Shown here: in pieces, positions 24,111 through 31,588 of the stretch
How the letters are laid out: every line of letters starts with the position of its first letter
Numbering within the stretch: the stretch's first letter is position 1
Assembly: GCA_025153775.1 (NCBI GenBank)
Contig: JAOALC010000001.1
Location: 372,001-436,000 of the forward strand
Direction of reading: 5' to 3'
DNA: 64,000 nt
DNA from: SAR92 clade bacterium H231
GTDB lineage: Bacteria; Pseudomonadota; Gammaproteobacteria; Pseudomonadales; Porticoccaceae
Notes under the pieces: model-generated
What the model was told of the DNA's origin: nothing
Database searches by the model: none
The model's input: only the letters and a program-made list of their open reading frames with translations
Position numbers and translations under genes: made by a program

Positions 24111-24998
24111 ATGACACGCAAAGTAATACTTACCTGCGCGGTTGTAGGCGAAAACCAATACAACCAAGCACACCCCAACTTCCCCATAACCCCCCAGCAA
24201 ATCGCAGATGCGGCCTTAGAAGCCGAACAGGCCGGTGCCTCCTGTGTCCATCTGCATGTACGCAATCCCGAAACAGGTGAGGGCAGTCGTGACCCTGAGC
24301 TATTTCTAGAGATGGCCACCCGTGTGCGGGAAAACGGCGTTAAGGCCGTGATGAATATCACCTGTGGTGGCGGCGGCATCTACTGCCCTGATCCCAATGA
24401 TGAGAGCAAAGCTGGCCCAGGTTCCGATATGGCCTCGGCTGAGGAACGGGTTAAACATATTGCAATGTGCAAGCCCGAAGTCTGCTCCTTGGATGTCTGC
24501 ACGCAAAACCAGCTAGACGGCGATAAAAGCTATGTGTATCTCAATACCGAATACACATTACGCAAAATGGCCAAGCGCTTCCAAGAGTTAGGGGTTAAGC
24601 CTGAGATAGAAGTGTTTGCGCCTGGTGATATTCTATTGGCCAACCAGATGCTTCAAGAAGGGTTATTTGATATGCCACCCCTGTATCAAATTGTTATGGG
24701 CACCCGCTGGGGTTTACCCGCCACCCCTGAAACCCTGATCTATATGAAAAGCCTACTGCCCAAGGATGCTATCTGGGCGGCCTTTGGTATTGCCCGAATG
24801 CAGATGCCCATGGTGGCTCAAGCTGCGCTACTGGGCGGCAATGTACGGGTAGGGTTGGAAGATAACCTGTATCTCAGCAGAGGGGTGTTTGCCACCAATG
24901 GCCAGCTGGTTGAAAAAGCCCGCAGTATTATTGAGGGTATTGGGCTTGAGGTGGCTACGCCCAACGAAGCCAGAGCGATAATGGGTTTGGGCAAATAA
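24111..24998 (+). CDS. beta-keto acid cleavage enzyme (BKACE family)
   Basis: A 295-residue (beta/alpha)8 protein of the BKACE family (PF05853, formerly DUF849). These Zn enzymes react a beta-keto acid with acetyl-CoA to give acetoacetate and an acyl-CoA. The metal-site motif HLHVRNPETG lies near residues 46-55, and the start KVILTCAVVGE and the C-terminal GNVRVGLEDNLYLSRGVFATNGQLVEKA (including the conserved Glu) are typical. The substrate class (3-keto-5-aminohexanoate, dehydrocarnitine or another) is set by a few pocket residues and cannot be assigned by eye. A thioesterase and an aminotransferase follow, giving a plausible route from beta-amino acid to beta-keto acid, acyl-CoA and free acid. 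The DNA here is again GC-richer, with codon use like the core genes. Confidence 0.92.
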   Translation: MTRKVILTCAVVGENQYNQAHPNFPITPQQIADAALEAEQAGASCVHLHVRNPETGEGSRDPELFLEMATRVRENGVKAVMNITCGGGGIYCPDPNDESKAGPGSDMASAEERVKHIAMCKPEVCSLDVCTQNQLDGDKSYVYLNTEYTLRKMAKRFQELGVKPEIEVFAPGDILLANQMLQEGLFDMPPLYQIVMGTRWGLPATPETLIYMKSLLPKDAIWAAFGIARMQMPMVAQAALLGGNVRVGLEDNLYLSRGVFATNGQLVEKARSIIEGIGLEVATPNEARAIMGLGK

Positions 24999-25113
24999 AG
25001 TGATTTAGTAATAGCAGCCTCGAGTAAGTTTTTATTCATTCAGATGCTGCTGATAGCAATGAAATGAACTTAGAGTTCATCCTCAACAACTCTGTATAGG
25101 AGTCATACTAGCC

Positions 25114-25539
25114 ATGCACGGTCTTTATAAAGGCGTAGTCCATCCCTGGCACTGCGATGTGATGGGTCATATGAATACTCGCCACTATCTGGCGATGTTC
25201 GATGACGCCAGTTATCAACTGCTTAACGAAGCCACCGGCTGGTCAGCCACCTCCTCCGATTGGAAGGGAAGGGGGTTTGCCGATGTTCATAACAGCATTG
25301 ATTACTTGGCTGAACTTAAGGCCGGTGAGTTGGTTGTGATTGAAGGGGGCATCAGTGCCATTAGCAAGAGTTCCTTCACCTGCGACTATGTGATGATCAA
25401 TAAACTCACCGGTAAACCTGCGGCGAGAATGCGGGCTAAGCTGATCTATTTTGACCTGGGTGAGCGCAAGTCAATGCTCTTAACGGATGAGATTAAACAG
25501 CAAATGCAGAGTCGTTGGATTGAAAGCCTTGCAGACTGA
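25114..25539 (+). CDS. hot-dog fold acyl-CoA thioesterase
   Basis: A 141-residue 4HBT-type thioesterase. The catalytic segment HPWHCDVMGHMNTRHYLAMFDDA contains the Asp and the GHMN turn of the family; NSIDYLAELKAGELVVIEGGI and MRAKLIYFDL follow. Such proteins hydrolyse acyl-CoA esters. In carnitine degradation a BKACE is paired with a betainyl-CoA thioesterase of this fold, and the pairing here is analogous. It starts 115 bases after the BKACE stop, and its 3' end overlaps the aminotransferase gene. Confidence 0.87.
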   Translation: MHGLYKGVVHPWHCDVMGHMNTRHYLAMFDDASYQLLNEATGWSATSSDWKGRGFADVHNSIDYLAELKAGELVVIEGGISAISKSSFTCDYVMINKLTGKPAARMRAKLIYFDLGERKSMLLTDEIKQQMQSRWIESLAD

Positions 25540-26419
25540 ATCTTTAGAAAAGGGTGTCGCTTTTATTGGGGGCCAACTGGTCCCCATCAGCGAAGCTAAA
25601 ATCCCCATCCTCGACTGGGGCTTTCTCCATTCTGATGCCACCTATGATGTCGCCCATCTATGGAAGGGTAAATTCTTTCGTCTAGAAGACCATATCAATC
25701 GTTTCTTTGCAGGTATGAAATCCCTGCATATGGACATAGGTATGACACGGCTGCAGGTCAAACAGGCAATGATTGACTGCGTCAAAGCCACTGGCCTTGA
25801 AGATGCCTATGTAGAGATTATCTGTACCCGTGGCCAGCCTAAACCTGGCTCACGAGATCCGCGAACCTGCCAAAACCAGTTTTGGGTGTTTGCCATTCCC
25901 TTTGTGTATATCCTTGAGCCCGGTAAAAAAGGCTTATCGGTGATTATTAGTCAGCGCCAGCGTATTCCCGTGGCCTCTCTGGACCCCAGGATTAAAAACT
26001 ATCATTGGTTGGATTTAGTGTTGGGCCTATACGAGGCCTATGACCGTGGGGCTGAGTCGGTATTGCTGGTGGATGAGCAGGGCTATCTCTGCGAAGGGCC
26101 GGGCTTTAATGTTTTTATTGTTAAAGGCAAAAGCCTGTTAACGCCAGGAAGTGGTGTGTTGCAGGGTATTACCCGCCAGACCATTTTGGAGCTGGCACCC
26201 ACTTTGGGTTTGCAGGCTGAGGAAGGGGCCATTACAGAAGCCATGGCCAAGGGCGCCGATGAGGTGTTTGTAACCAGCACCGCCGGTGGTGTGATACCAG
26301 TTATTTGCCTTAATGGTGAACCGGTGAATGAGGGTGAGCCAGGCAAGGTGACTCAGCGGCTAAGCGAGGCGTATTGGGGGTTGCATGATGAGCCTCAGCA
26401 TTCGTTGGCTGTGATTTAA
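25520..26419 (+). CDS. class IV PLP aminotransferase (BCAT / D-amino acid / R-amine transaminase fold)
   Basis: About 299 residues from a TTG at 25520, 20 bases inside the thioesterase gene; an ATG at 25487 in the same frame would add 11 unconserved residues. Fold-type IV landmarks: FIGGQLVPISEAKIPILDWGFLHSDATYDVAHLWKGKFFRLEDHINRF; the PLP lysine in LDPRIKNYHWLDLV (Lys159 from the TTG); LVDEQGYLCEGPGFNVFIVKG with the cofactor-binding Glu; VFVTSTAGGVIPV near the C-terminus. The closest named groups are branched-chain, D-amino acid and (R)-selective amine transaminases. It could supply the beta-keto acid used by the BKACE from a beta-amino acid (inference). It ends 1 base before a convergent gene. 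Confidence 0.88.
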   Translation: MKALQTESLEKGVAFIGGQLVPISEAKIPILDWGFLHSDATYDVAHLWKGKFFRLEDHINRFFAGMKSLHMDIGMTRLQVKQAMIDCVKATGLEDAYVEIICTRGQPKPGSRDPRTCQNQFWVFAIPFVYILEPGKKGLSVIISQRQRIPVASLDPRIKNYHWLDLVLGLYEAYDRGAESVLLVDEQGYLCEGPGFNVFIVKGKSLLTPGSGVLQGITRQTILELAPTLGLQAEEGAITEAMAKGADEVFVTSTAGGVIPVICLNGEPVNEGEPGKVTQRLSEAYWGLHDEPQHSLAVI

Positions 26420-26420
26420 T

Positions 26421-27170
26421 TTATCTATGCACAAGCATATCTTCCATATCGGAAATGTATCGGTCATAGCTTCGCCACTCCATCAACGCTGTAATATTCG
26501 ATGCATAATGAATGACGTTTAGGTTTTGTAAATCAAAAGCCGGATCTATATAGGTCGCTTCCTTGTTTGGTGACGATTCTATCTTTGATAGTCGCTGGAA
26601 TATGGTATTTGCTGGTTCTCTTAGTTTTTCGTCATCATGATGGTTGTGTTGGTTCCGCGAGGCGTAAATTAGAAGGCCGATGGGTATTTCTTTGATTGTT
26701 CGGCCTATAAAGTATTGCTTTGCCAAGCCAATATTTTTTACTTTATTCCACTTAGATGGAATGGGTTGTTGGGGTGAGTATTTCTTTATTGCCATAGCAG
26801 CGATTTGGATAATGCTGCCGCAGAGCACAGATTGGGCAAAGATTTCTTCAATATACTTTGCTTCAGACTTTTTGCGTTTTTCTATCTCATTGCAGTTTTC
26901 TTTGTACCAGCTGTTATATTTCTTATAAAATTCTTTATCGCTGATTCCATGGGTGCAGGTGAACATTAATGGCACGGCATCCCTGAGCAATGTTTGGTAT
27001 TCTTCGATTCCTTTGAAAAGAATTTTAACTCCACTTTCAGTTTTTGATAAATACTCTTTAGCTGAGTCCAGGTCTGGTACCTCCGTTGTTAATACTGGTA
27101 AGAGTCCAACATTTACCATGTCCTTCAATACTCCATAAATTCGCACCACAGGAGCATGAAACGGTGCCAT
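26421..27170 (-). CDS. hypothetical protein with HEPN-like RNxxxH motif (possible 3' part of a split gene)
   Basis: A 249-residue frame; only the part after about residue 25 looks protein-like (PVLTTEVPDLDSAKEYLSK...). It is mainly helical, with KFYKKYNSWYKENC-type charged helices and near the C-terminus ASRNQHNHHDDEKLREPANTIFQRL. RNQHNH fits the R(N)x3H active-site pattern of HEPN ribonucleases, but a single short motif is weak proof. The preceding reading frame (27058-27342) overlaps it by 113 bases and also looks genuine, so the two may be one gene broken by a frameshift. Lower GC than the flanks suggests a mobile or variable locus. Function unknown. Confidence 0.55.
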   Translation of the reverse strand: MAPFHAPVVRIYGVLKDMVNVGLLPVLTTEVPDLDSAKEYLSKTESGVKILFKGIEEYQTLLRDAVPLMFTCTHGISDKEFYKKYNSWYKENCNEIEKRKKSEAKYIEEIFAQSVLCGSIIQIAAMAIKKYSPQQPIPSKWNKVKNIGLAKQYFIGRTIKEIPIGLLIYASRNQHNHHDDEKLREPANTIFQRLSKIESSPNKEATYIDPAFDLQNLNVIHYASNITALMEWRSYDRYISDMEDMLVHR

Positions 27171-27342
27171 TTATTTTGTTATTTAATGTCGCGTCTAGAT
27201 TTATATTTATTGTTAATGAATTACACGAACAGGATTTACAGTTCATTTGATCCAGCGCGCCTTTAATACTATCTTCGATATCTCTTATTTCTTCGGTGTT
27301 CCTGCCGGCAAAGCAGGACCAATTAAAAATTAGGTTAATCAT
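27058..27342 (-). CDS. Cys-rich small protein, probable 5' part of the split gene
   Basis: A 94-residue frame beginning MINLIFNWSCFAGRN. It carries a cysteine cluster (MNCKSCSCNSL) and a possible zinc ribbon (VSCSCGANLWSIEGHGKCW). The last 15 residues or so lose this character exactly where the overlapping downstream frame becomes protein-like. This points to a one-base frameshift near 27060-27110, or to a real overlapping pair. No homologue recognised. Confidence 0.45.
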   Translation of the reverse strand: MINLIFNWSCFAGRNTEEIRDIEDSIKGALDQMNCKSCSCNSLTININLDATLNNKINGTVSCSCGANLWSIEGHGKCWTLTSINNGGTRPGLS

Positions 27343-27388
27343 GTTCTGTGACCCTCAATAATGATTTCGGGCGGCTGCTTGAATGTTG

Positions 27389-27703
27389 TTAGTCTAGGCA
27401 TTGATATTTAACAGTCACCAGTTCCTGTACACAGTTGCCATAACCATTTCGCCTTTGACATTGAGATGTCGATCCCCCGAAGGCCTCCGCTGTCGAATAA
27501 CCCCATGCTTGGCATCGATAGGATGCCTGCTCTAAACCCTGATTGAAATCGACTTGCGGATTTTCAAACATTCCGTATTCATATGATAGTTCTACAACGC
27601 CATCAGACTTACTGCCACCGGTTGCTTGTAGGGTTTTTACTGTAGAGCAGGCTGACAAACTAAATATAAGGGCATACATAAAGAGAGTTGATATTTTATT
27701 CAT
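27389..27703 (-). CDS. YecR-like lipoprotein
   Basis: About 104 residues from the ATG at 27703 (MNKISTLFMYALIFSLSAC), a lipoprotein signal with lipobox LSAC and Cys19. Starting further upstream would bury the signal peptide, so that start is rejected. The mature part, TLQATGGSKSDGVVELSYEYG followed by RCQAWGYSTAEAFGG and four more Cys, matches the YecR family of small outer-membrane lipoproteins, whose role is unclear (E. coli yecR is in the flagellar regulon). It is transcribed toward 27389, in line with the genes on both sides. Confidence 0.82.
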   Translation of the reverse strand: MNKISTLFMYALIFSLSACSTVKTLQATGGSKSDGVVELSYEYGMFENPQVDFNQGLEQASYRCQAWGYSTAEAFGGSTSQCQRRNGYGNCVQELVTVKYQCLD

Positions 27704-27728
27704 GATATTGGCTCCTGGCTTTGTAAGA

Positions 27729-28208
27729 TTACCTGGCAAGTGAATAGATCTGGGATTCTTCTGTTTTATCTGCGTTTGTCCAGCGAAGCAAAACTTCATG
27801 GATAGATTGCGACGAACCCATTGGGAAGCTTGTTAGAAGAAAATATGACTCGCCCTTGTTTAGTCTGGGGAAGGGTATTTTATTTTCGTAATCGCCATGC
27901 ACAAGTGGATCATGACAATTATTGTCCGTAAGTGAGAAGTGGATTTGATGGGCTGAGGCAGGACCTTTGTTTTCTATAATAAACTTACCACTGCCGCGCT
28001 CACTGTGCAGCTCCATATGAAGGTTGGCTTTTTGTTTTTGCTTTTCTTCAGCTTCGTGAGTTTGGATTTTAATCTCGCTGACTTTGGCGTGCTTTTCCTC
28101 AAACGCAATCATCTTTTTTGAGGTTTTATGCGCGCTATATAAGGAGATTATGGAGATGGTTATGGCTGCAAGCGGTATTACTGTCGAGATTACATATGGG
28201 GAATTCAT
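27729..28208 (-). CDS. hypothetical membrane-anchored protein
   Basis: A 159-residue protein with one N-terminal membrane segment (VISTVIPLAAITISIISLYSA), a charged coiled-coil-like stretch (about 30-62, rich in Glu/Lys/Gln) and a C-terminal beta-rich domain (HMELHSERGSGKFIIENKGPASAHQIHFSLTDN ... VLLRWTNADKTEE). The domain resembles small extracytoplasmic beta-sandwich domains found in many unrelated hypothetical proteins. Not recognised as a named family. It precedes the YecR-like gene by 25 bases on the same strand, so the two may be co-transcribed. Confidence 0.7.
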   Translation of the reverse strand: MNSPYVISTVIPLAAITISIISLYSAHKTSKKMIAFEEKHAKVSEIKIQTHEAEEKQKQKANLHMELHSERGSGKFIIENKGPASAHQIHFSLTDNNCHDPLVHGDYENKIPFPRLNKGESYFLLTSFPMGSSQSIHEVLLRWTNADKTEESQIYSLAR

Positions 28209-28436
28209 CGCTGAACCCTCAGGAATAAAGCAGCTTTCCTCGCTGTAAGTAGCTTGCAGTAACTCATTACCAATCCTTTGGCTTTCGATCCAATGCCGAC
28301 ACTATGAGTCAGCATGATTCACTCAGTTATAGTTCATAACCCATTGGTGTCAAGCAAACAGTAAGGCAATTTCTCGCCACTGATATCAGATGGAGCCTTT
28401 AACAGTTCTTCCTCTGTCGTCTGCGAGCAATGGCAT

Positions 28437-28790
28437 TTGCCTTTTGCGCGCCCCCAGACATTTTGCATTTGGGTCAGCGCACAGGCTGCCCTTAAAGAAT
28501 TTGACCGCGACGTGGCCCTAAGTACCCAGTTGGAGCAGGTGGCCTCGGCCGTGACTCAGCTGGCTCAGCAAATAGAAGACACCATTTTGGGTGTGCGCAG
28601 TGATATGTATGTGAGCGCCCTGGAAGTCTATGGCTACCTTAAAGTAGCCAGAGAAGGCGATGGCTTGGATGTTCACCGCCGCGAGCTGGGCCGCTTCTTT
28701 AAAAAGGGCAGCTCTGACAGCAGCCAAGATGAAGATATCATCACCGATATCGACACCATCACCGGCGGCTTGCCCGGCCCGGCGCTCTAG
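28437..28790 (+). pseudogene. probable 3' fragment of an unknown gene
   Basis: An open frame without a convincing start (TTG only, no ribosome site). From about residue 18 it is clearly protein-like (AALKEFDRDVALSTQLEQVASAVTQLAQQIEDTILGVRSDMYVSALEVYGYLKVAREGDGL). Codon usage is GC-rich like the core genome and unlike its low-GC left neighbours. It looks like the C-terminal end of a longer helical protein whose 5' end was removed by the rearrangement that brought in the 26.4-28.2 kb genes. Family not recognised. The minisatellite begins about 40 bases after its stop. Confidence 0.5.
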
Positions 28791-28830
28791 GCTGGGCACT
28801 ATAACCCTGTGTTGCATTACCCCAATGGCC

Positions 28831-29166
28831 ATGTCGCGAGTATCAACAGCCATGTAAATGATATGGCTGGCCATACAAATTACATAGCTGGCCATACAAA
28901 TTACATAGCTGGCTATGCAAAGAGTATAGCTGGCCATGAAAAGGGTATGGCTGGCTATGCAAAGAGTATGGCTGGCTATGCAAAGAGTATGGCTGGCTAT
29001 GCAAAGAGTATGGCTGGGGTATGAAAGTTACATAGCTGGCCATGTAAATTACATAGCTGACTATGCAAAGAGTATGGCTGGCCATGTAAAGAGTATGACT
29101 GGCTATGTAAAGAGTATGGCTAGGGTATGAAACTTACATAGCTGGCTATGTAAAGAGTATGGCTTT
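28831..29166. repeat. 21-bp minisatellite, about 16 units
   Basis: Unit type ATGCAAAGAGTATGGCTGGC plus one base, period 21, with two 22-base units (ending GGGGT or GGGT). Variants alternate AAAGAGTATGG with AAATTACATAG. A higher-order pattern exists: the block GGGTATGAAA-TTACATAG recurs after five units (near 29019 and 29125). The first unit, at 28831, is strongly diverged. It is open in more than one frame (for example GYAKSMA heptads) but has no start, codon bias or neighbour arguing for a protein. No spacers, so not a CRISPR array. Bases 29167-29334, up to the next gene, hold nothing I can identify. Confidence 0.9.
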
Positions 29167-29334
29167 TGTTGCAGTCTGTGCACTGGGCCCACTCGGGCTG
29201 TGGGTTGGTTCCTTGCCATGGTTAGTTGCTGCGCAGCTGTCTGGTTTCACTTTTTGCCAATGACATTGAGCTGGAAAAAAGTAGCGCTACGGCCTATAAC
29301 TTACTTTAAATCAAACGTCCCCAAAGGCCAGCCC

Positions 29335-29754
29335 ATGTCCACCTCCATCCCCGGCCAATGCCTCTGCGGCCGCATCACTTTCTCAGCCCAACCCATGACC
29401 CCTGAAATGGACGCCTGCCACTGTACTCAGTGCCGCAAATGGAGCGGTGGTGTGCTGTTTGCTGTGGTCTGCTCGTCGGTGCAGATTAATAATGAATCTG
29501 AGTTAACCGCCTATCAGTCTTCTGATTGGGGTGAGCGGTTGTTTTGTCGTCACTGTGGCAGCAATTTATTTTGGCGCATGCTCGACCATTCTATTATGGC
29601 GGTTATGGTCCAGGCCTTTGACGATCCATCGCAGTTTGAATTTACCCGTGAGGCATTTATTGATGAGAAGCCGGGTAATTACAGCTTTGCTGACAAGACT
29701 CACAGGATGACGGGTGAGGAGTTTATGGCGTTGTATGATTCGTCTGGGTCTTAA
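29335..29754 (+). CDS. GFA domain-containing protein (CENP-V/GFA zinc-binding family)
   Basis: A 139-residue protein from the ATG at 29335; the frame is open further upstream but unlike the family. Zinc ligands of the GFA fold are visible in order: GQCLCG, ACHCTQCRKWSG, LFCRHCGSNLFW. The family is named for glutathione-dependent formaldehyde-activating enzyme, but most small members have no proven activity, so no reaction is claimed. A single gene, convergent with hicBA. Confidence 0.88.
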   Translation: MSTSIPGQCLCGRITFSAQPMTPEMDACHCTQCRKWSGGVLFAVVCSSVQINNESELTAYQSSDWGERLFCRHCGSNLFWRMLDHSIMAVMVQAFDDPSQFEFTREAFIDEKPGNYSFADKTHRMTGEEFMALYDSSGS

Positions 29755-29828
29755 TTTTTTTTTGGCTTTTGCCTTTTGGATTATTTTATTGTTAGGTCTG
29801 TCTTCACTCATGTCATCTTGGTTAAGTG

Positions 29829-30065
29829 CTATTTAAAAATGTTGTTTGGCAGATTAAATCTTCGTTTGATTTTTGGGTAGTGGCCTTTTTTTATCTCTGC
29901 ACCTTTGCCGTGGCAGGGCAGGGGGTAAGCCTGGGCCCGTCCATTTATGTCTGGGTGCCAAAGAATTTGTTCACTACCTTTGCCTCTGTGCGACTTTAGT
30001 TCAAATCGAGGGTCGTGCTGTTTGAGGATTTTCAGTAGTTCTCGTACGCTGAGAACTTTAGGCAT
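29829..30065 (-). CDS. hicA: HicA-type toxin (mRNA interferase)
   Basis: A 78-residue protein with the double-stranded RNA-binding-like HicA fold: LSVRELLKILKQHDPRFELKSHRGKGSEQILWHP. His in KSHRGKGS is the expected catalytic residue; the C-terminal RRFNLPNNIFK is also family-like. HicA cleaves mRNA and is neutralised by HicB. The gene overlaps the upstream HicB-like gene by 8 bases, with the antitoxin first. Confidence 0.85.
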   Translation of the reverse strand: MPKVLSVRELLKILKQHDPRFELKSHRGKGSEQILWHPDINGRAQAYPLPCHGKGAEIKKGHYPKIKRRFNLPNNIFK

Positions 30066-30486
30066 ACTGGTGCGCTTGGCCGCCTGGCTTCAATTTTGCT
30101 ACTGGAATTTGCAGGGCAAAGTTGTCTTGCTGGGGGTCGCTTACACAGCTGAAGTACTCTTTCAGGAAGACCTGTTTGCGGGCCTTATCAAACAGCGAGA
30201 AGTATTTCTTTTCTGCGGGGAAGTCTAAAAGGGATGGGTCGCCCTGTTCTATGGCGAATTCCAGCTGGGCTGTAACTACACCCATTAATTCTTCAAGCGC
30301 TTGTTCTGGCGTATCACCATGACCCAGCAGGTCAAATTCTAATGCTAACGCAGCCCAGCAGTTATCTTCTCTATAACCCAGCACACTGAATGTAATTTCG
30401 TCTTTTATTATCATGGCACTATTTCCTGCTGCGCTTCTCACAACCGATATAGACCGTTTTATTAACGATTTGTTACGGGATGGCAT
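30058..30486 (-). CDS. hicB: HicB-like antitoxin
   Basis: About 142 residues from the ATG at 30486, chosen because a near-perfect AAAGGAGG ribosome site lies just before it; an upstream Met at 30561 lacks one, and Met at 30414 is possible. The partial RNase-H-like HicB fold is seen in ITFSVLGYREDNCWAALALEFDLLGHGDTPEQALEELMGVVTAQLEFA. The C-terminal region after residue 80 or so is longer than usual and lacks an obvious helix-turn-helix. It overlaps hicA by 8 bases, so the pair is translated together. Confidence 0.82.
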   Translation of the reverse strand: MPSRNKSLIKRSISVVRSAAGNSAMIIKDEITFSVLGYREDNCWAALALEFDLLGHGDTPEQALEELMGVVTAQLEFAIEQGDPSLLDFPAEKKYFSLFDKARKQVFLKEYFSCVSDPQQDNFALQIPVAKLKPGGQAHQYA

Positions 30487-30505
30487 ACAACCTCCTTTTT
30501 GTTTT

Positions 30506-30520
30506 TTCGAATCCTTCGAA
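30506..30520 (-). promoter_or_regulatory. candidate operator of hicBA
   Basis: TTCGAA-TCC-TTCGAA, a palindromic hexamer repeated with a 3-base gap, lies 20 bases upstream of the hicB start. TATTAT and TTGCTA sequences further upstream on the same strand could be promoter elements. TA operons are commonly autorepressed through such repeats. Confidence 0.5.
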
Positions 30521-30623
30521 TCTGCTTGATGGGCATAATATAGCAAAAGCCTGAGCTGCACGGCGGCCTTTTTTATATTTTAGCGACCTGATTCGCAGCC
30601 TGTTTTAAAGGTGCCTAGCCCTG

Positions 30624-31487
30624 TTACTTTGCGCGCAACAACCCCAAAAACGCCAGCGCTGCATTAGATAGGCTTCTTTTAGTGTGGTGTATATACCCCA
30701 GCTCTCGCTCAATCTTCACGCCCTCAAAGGGCATTACATGCAGGCCCCTAACCAGCGTCTCTGGCAACACACTCCAGCCTAGCCCCACCTCTACCATAGT
30801 GCTTATGGTCTCCAGATAGTTGGTCGACATGGGCGCCTTTAATGGTATGCCTTCCTGCTTAAAAAGCTTTTGAATAATCTGCCCTGTGTAGGTATTAATG
30901 CCCGGCAAAATAATCGAGTACTCCGCCAGATCGCTCAGAGAGGGCTGGGGGATTTGTGCCAGAGGGTGATCCTGGGCGCAGATAAACCGCAGCGGGTCGT
31001 TCCATATCACCTGGCTATCAATATTGTGCTGGGGTTCTAGGGCCAGGGTAATTACTGCTACCTCAGACTGGCCTTGCAGCACCCGCTCGTAGGCTTTTTC
31101 TGAGTCCATAAACTCAATATCCAGGGTCACACCAGGGTACTGCTGGGCAAACTGTTTAAGTATTGGCGGTAGGCGGTGCAGACCCAGATGGTGGCTGATT
31201 GCCAGCCTAAGGGTTCCGCTGGCCTCGCCCGAGAGGTCGCTGATTGCTTGCAGGGCGTTTTCATAGTCCTGAAGAATACGTTTGACTCTGGGCAGCAGTT
31301 CGGTGCCAGCTTCTGTCAGGCTCACCTGGCGGGCAAAGCGGTCAAATAGTTTTTTGCCCACCTGCTGTTCTAGCTGGGCAATGCGCTTGCTAATGGCCGA
31401 CTGGGTTAGGTACAGCTGCTCGGCCGCCTCGGAAAATGAACCGCAATGGGCCACGGTAATAAAGGCCTTGATATTCTGATTGTCCAT
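30624..31487 (-). CDS. LysR family regulator divergent from leuCDB
   Basis: A 287-residue LysR-type protein. The winged HTH is N-terminal (NIKAFITVAHCGSFSEAAEQLYLTQSAISKRIAQLEQQVGKKLFDRFARQVSLTEAG), followed by a two-lobed periplasmic-binding-like effector domain (ISHHLGLHRLPPILKQFAQQYPGVTLDIEFMDSEKAYERVLQGQSEVAV). A LysR gene divergent from leuC is also found in Pseudomonas. It probably controls leuCDB and itself in response to a leucine pathway intermediate (inference). The shared 101-base intergenic space holds a fitting palindrome. Confidence 0.92.
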   Translation of the reverse strand: MDNQNIKAFITVAHCGSFSEAAEQLYLTQSAISKRIAQLEQQVGKKLFDRFARQVSLTEAGTELLPRVKRILQDYENALQAISDLSGEASGTLRLAISHHLGLHRLPPILKQFAQQYPGVTLDIEFMDSEKAYERVLQGQSEVAVITLALEPQHNIDSQVIWNDPLRFICAQDHPLAQIPQPSLSDLAEYSIILPGINTYTGQIIQKLFKQEGIPLKAPMSTNYLETISTMVEVGLGWSVLPETLVRGLHVMPFEGVKIERELGYIHHTKRSLSNAALAFLGLLRAK

Positions 31488-31521
31488 TTCATTCCCCGGA
31501 AGAATATAAAATATGCGAAAT

Positions 31522-31536
31522 ATGAATTTTATTCAT
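31522..31536. promoter_or_regulatory. LysR-type operator between the regulator and leuC
   Basis: ATGAAT-TTT-ATTCAT is a perfect 15-base dyad of the T-N11-A class typical of LysR binding sites. It lies in the divergent promoter region 35 bases from the lysR start. ATAT on both sides extends it imperfectly. Confidence 0.65.
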
Positions 31537-31588
31537 CATATGACAGGTTTACAATGGGCGCAATACGGGAATTCTCTGGGAGAGAGTT

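Noticed and set aside
24111-26419. Carnitine degradation operon
   Set aside because: BKACE plus thioesterase would fit. However, no L-carnitine dehydrogenase of the 3-hydroxyacyl-CoA type, no betaine/carnitine transporter and no carnitine regulator are present, and an aminotransferase is. Kept only as an alternative.
28809-29130. Open frames giving heptad proteins (GYAKSMA) across the minisatellite
   Set aside because: A 21-base repeat without stops is open in several frames by construction. There is no ribosome site or non-repetitive protein part.
28831-29166. CRISPR-like regular repeat
   Set aside because: Units are contiguous with no unique spacers, and no cas genes are present. It is a minisatellite.
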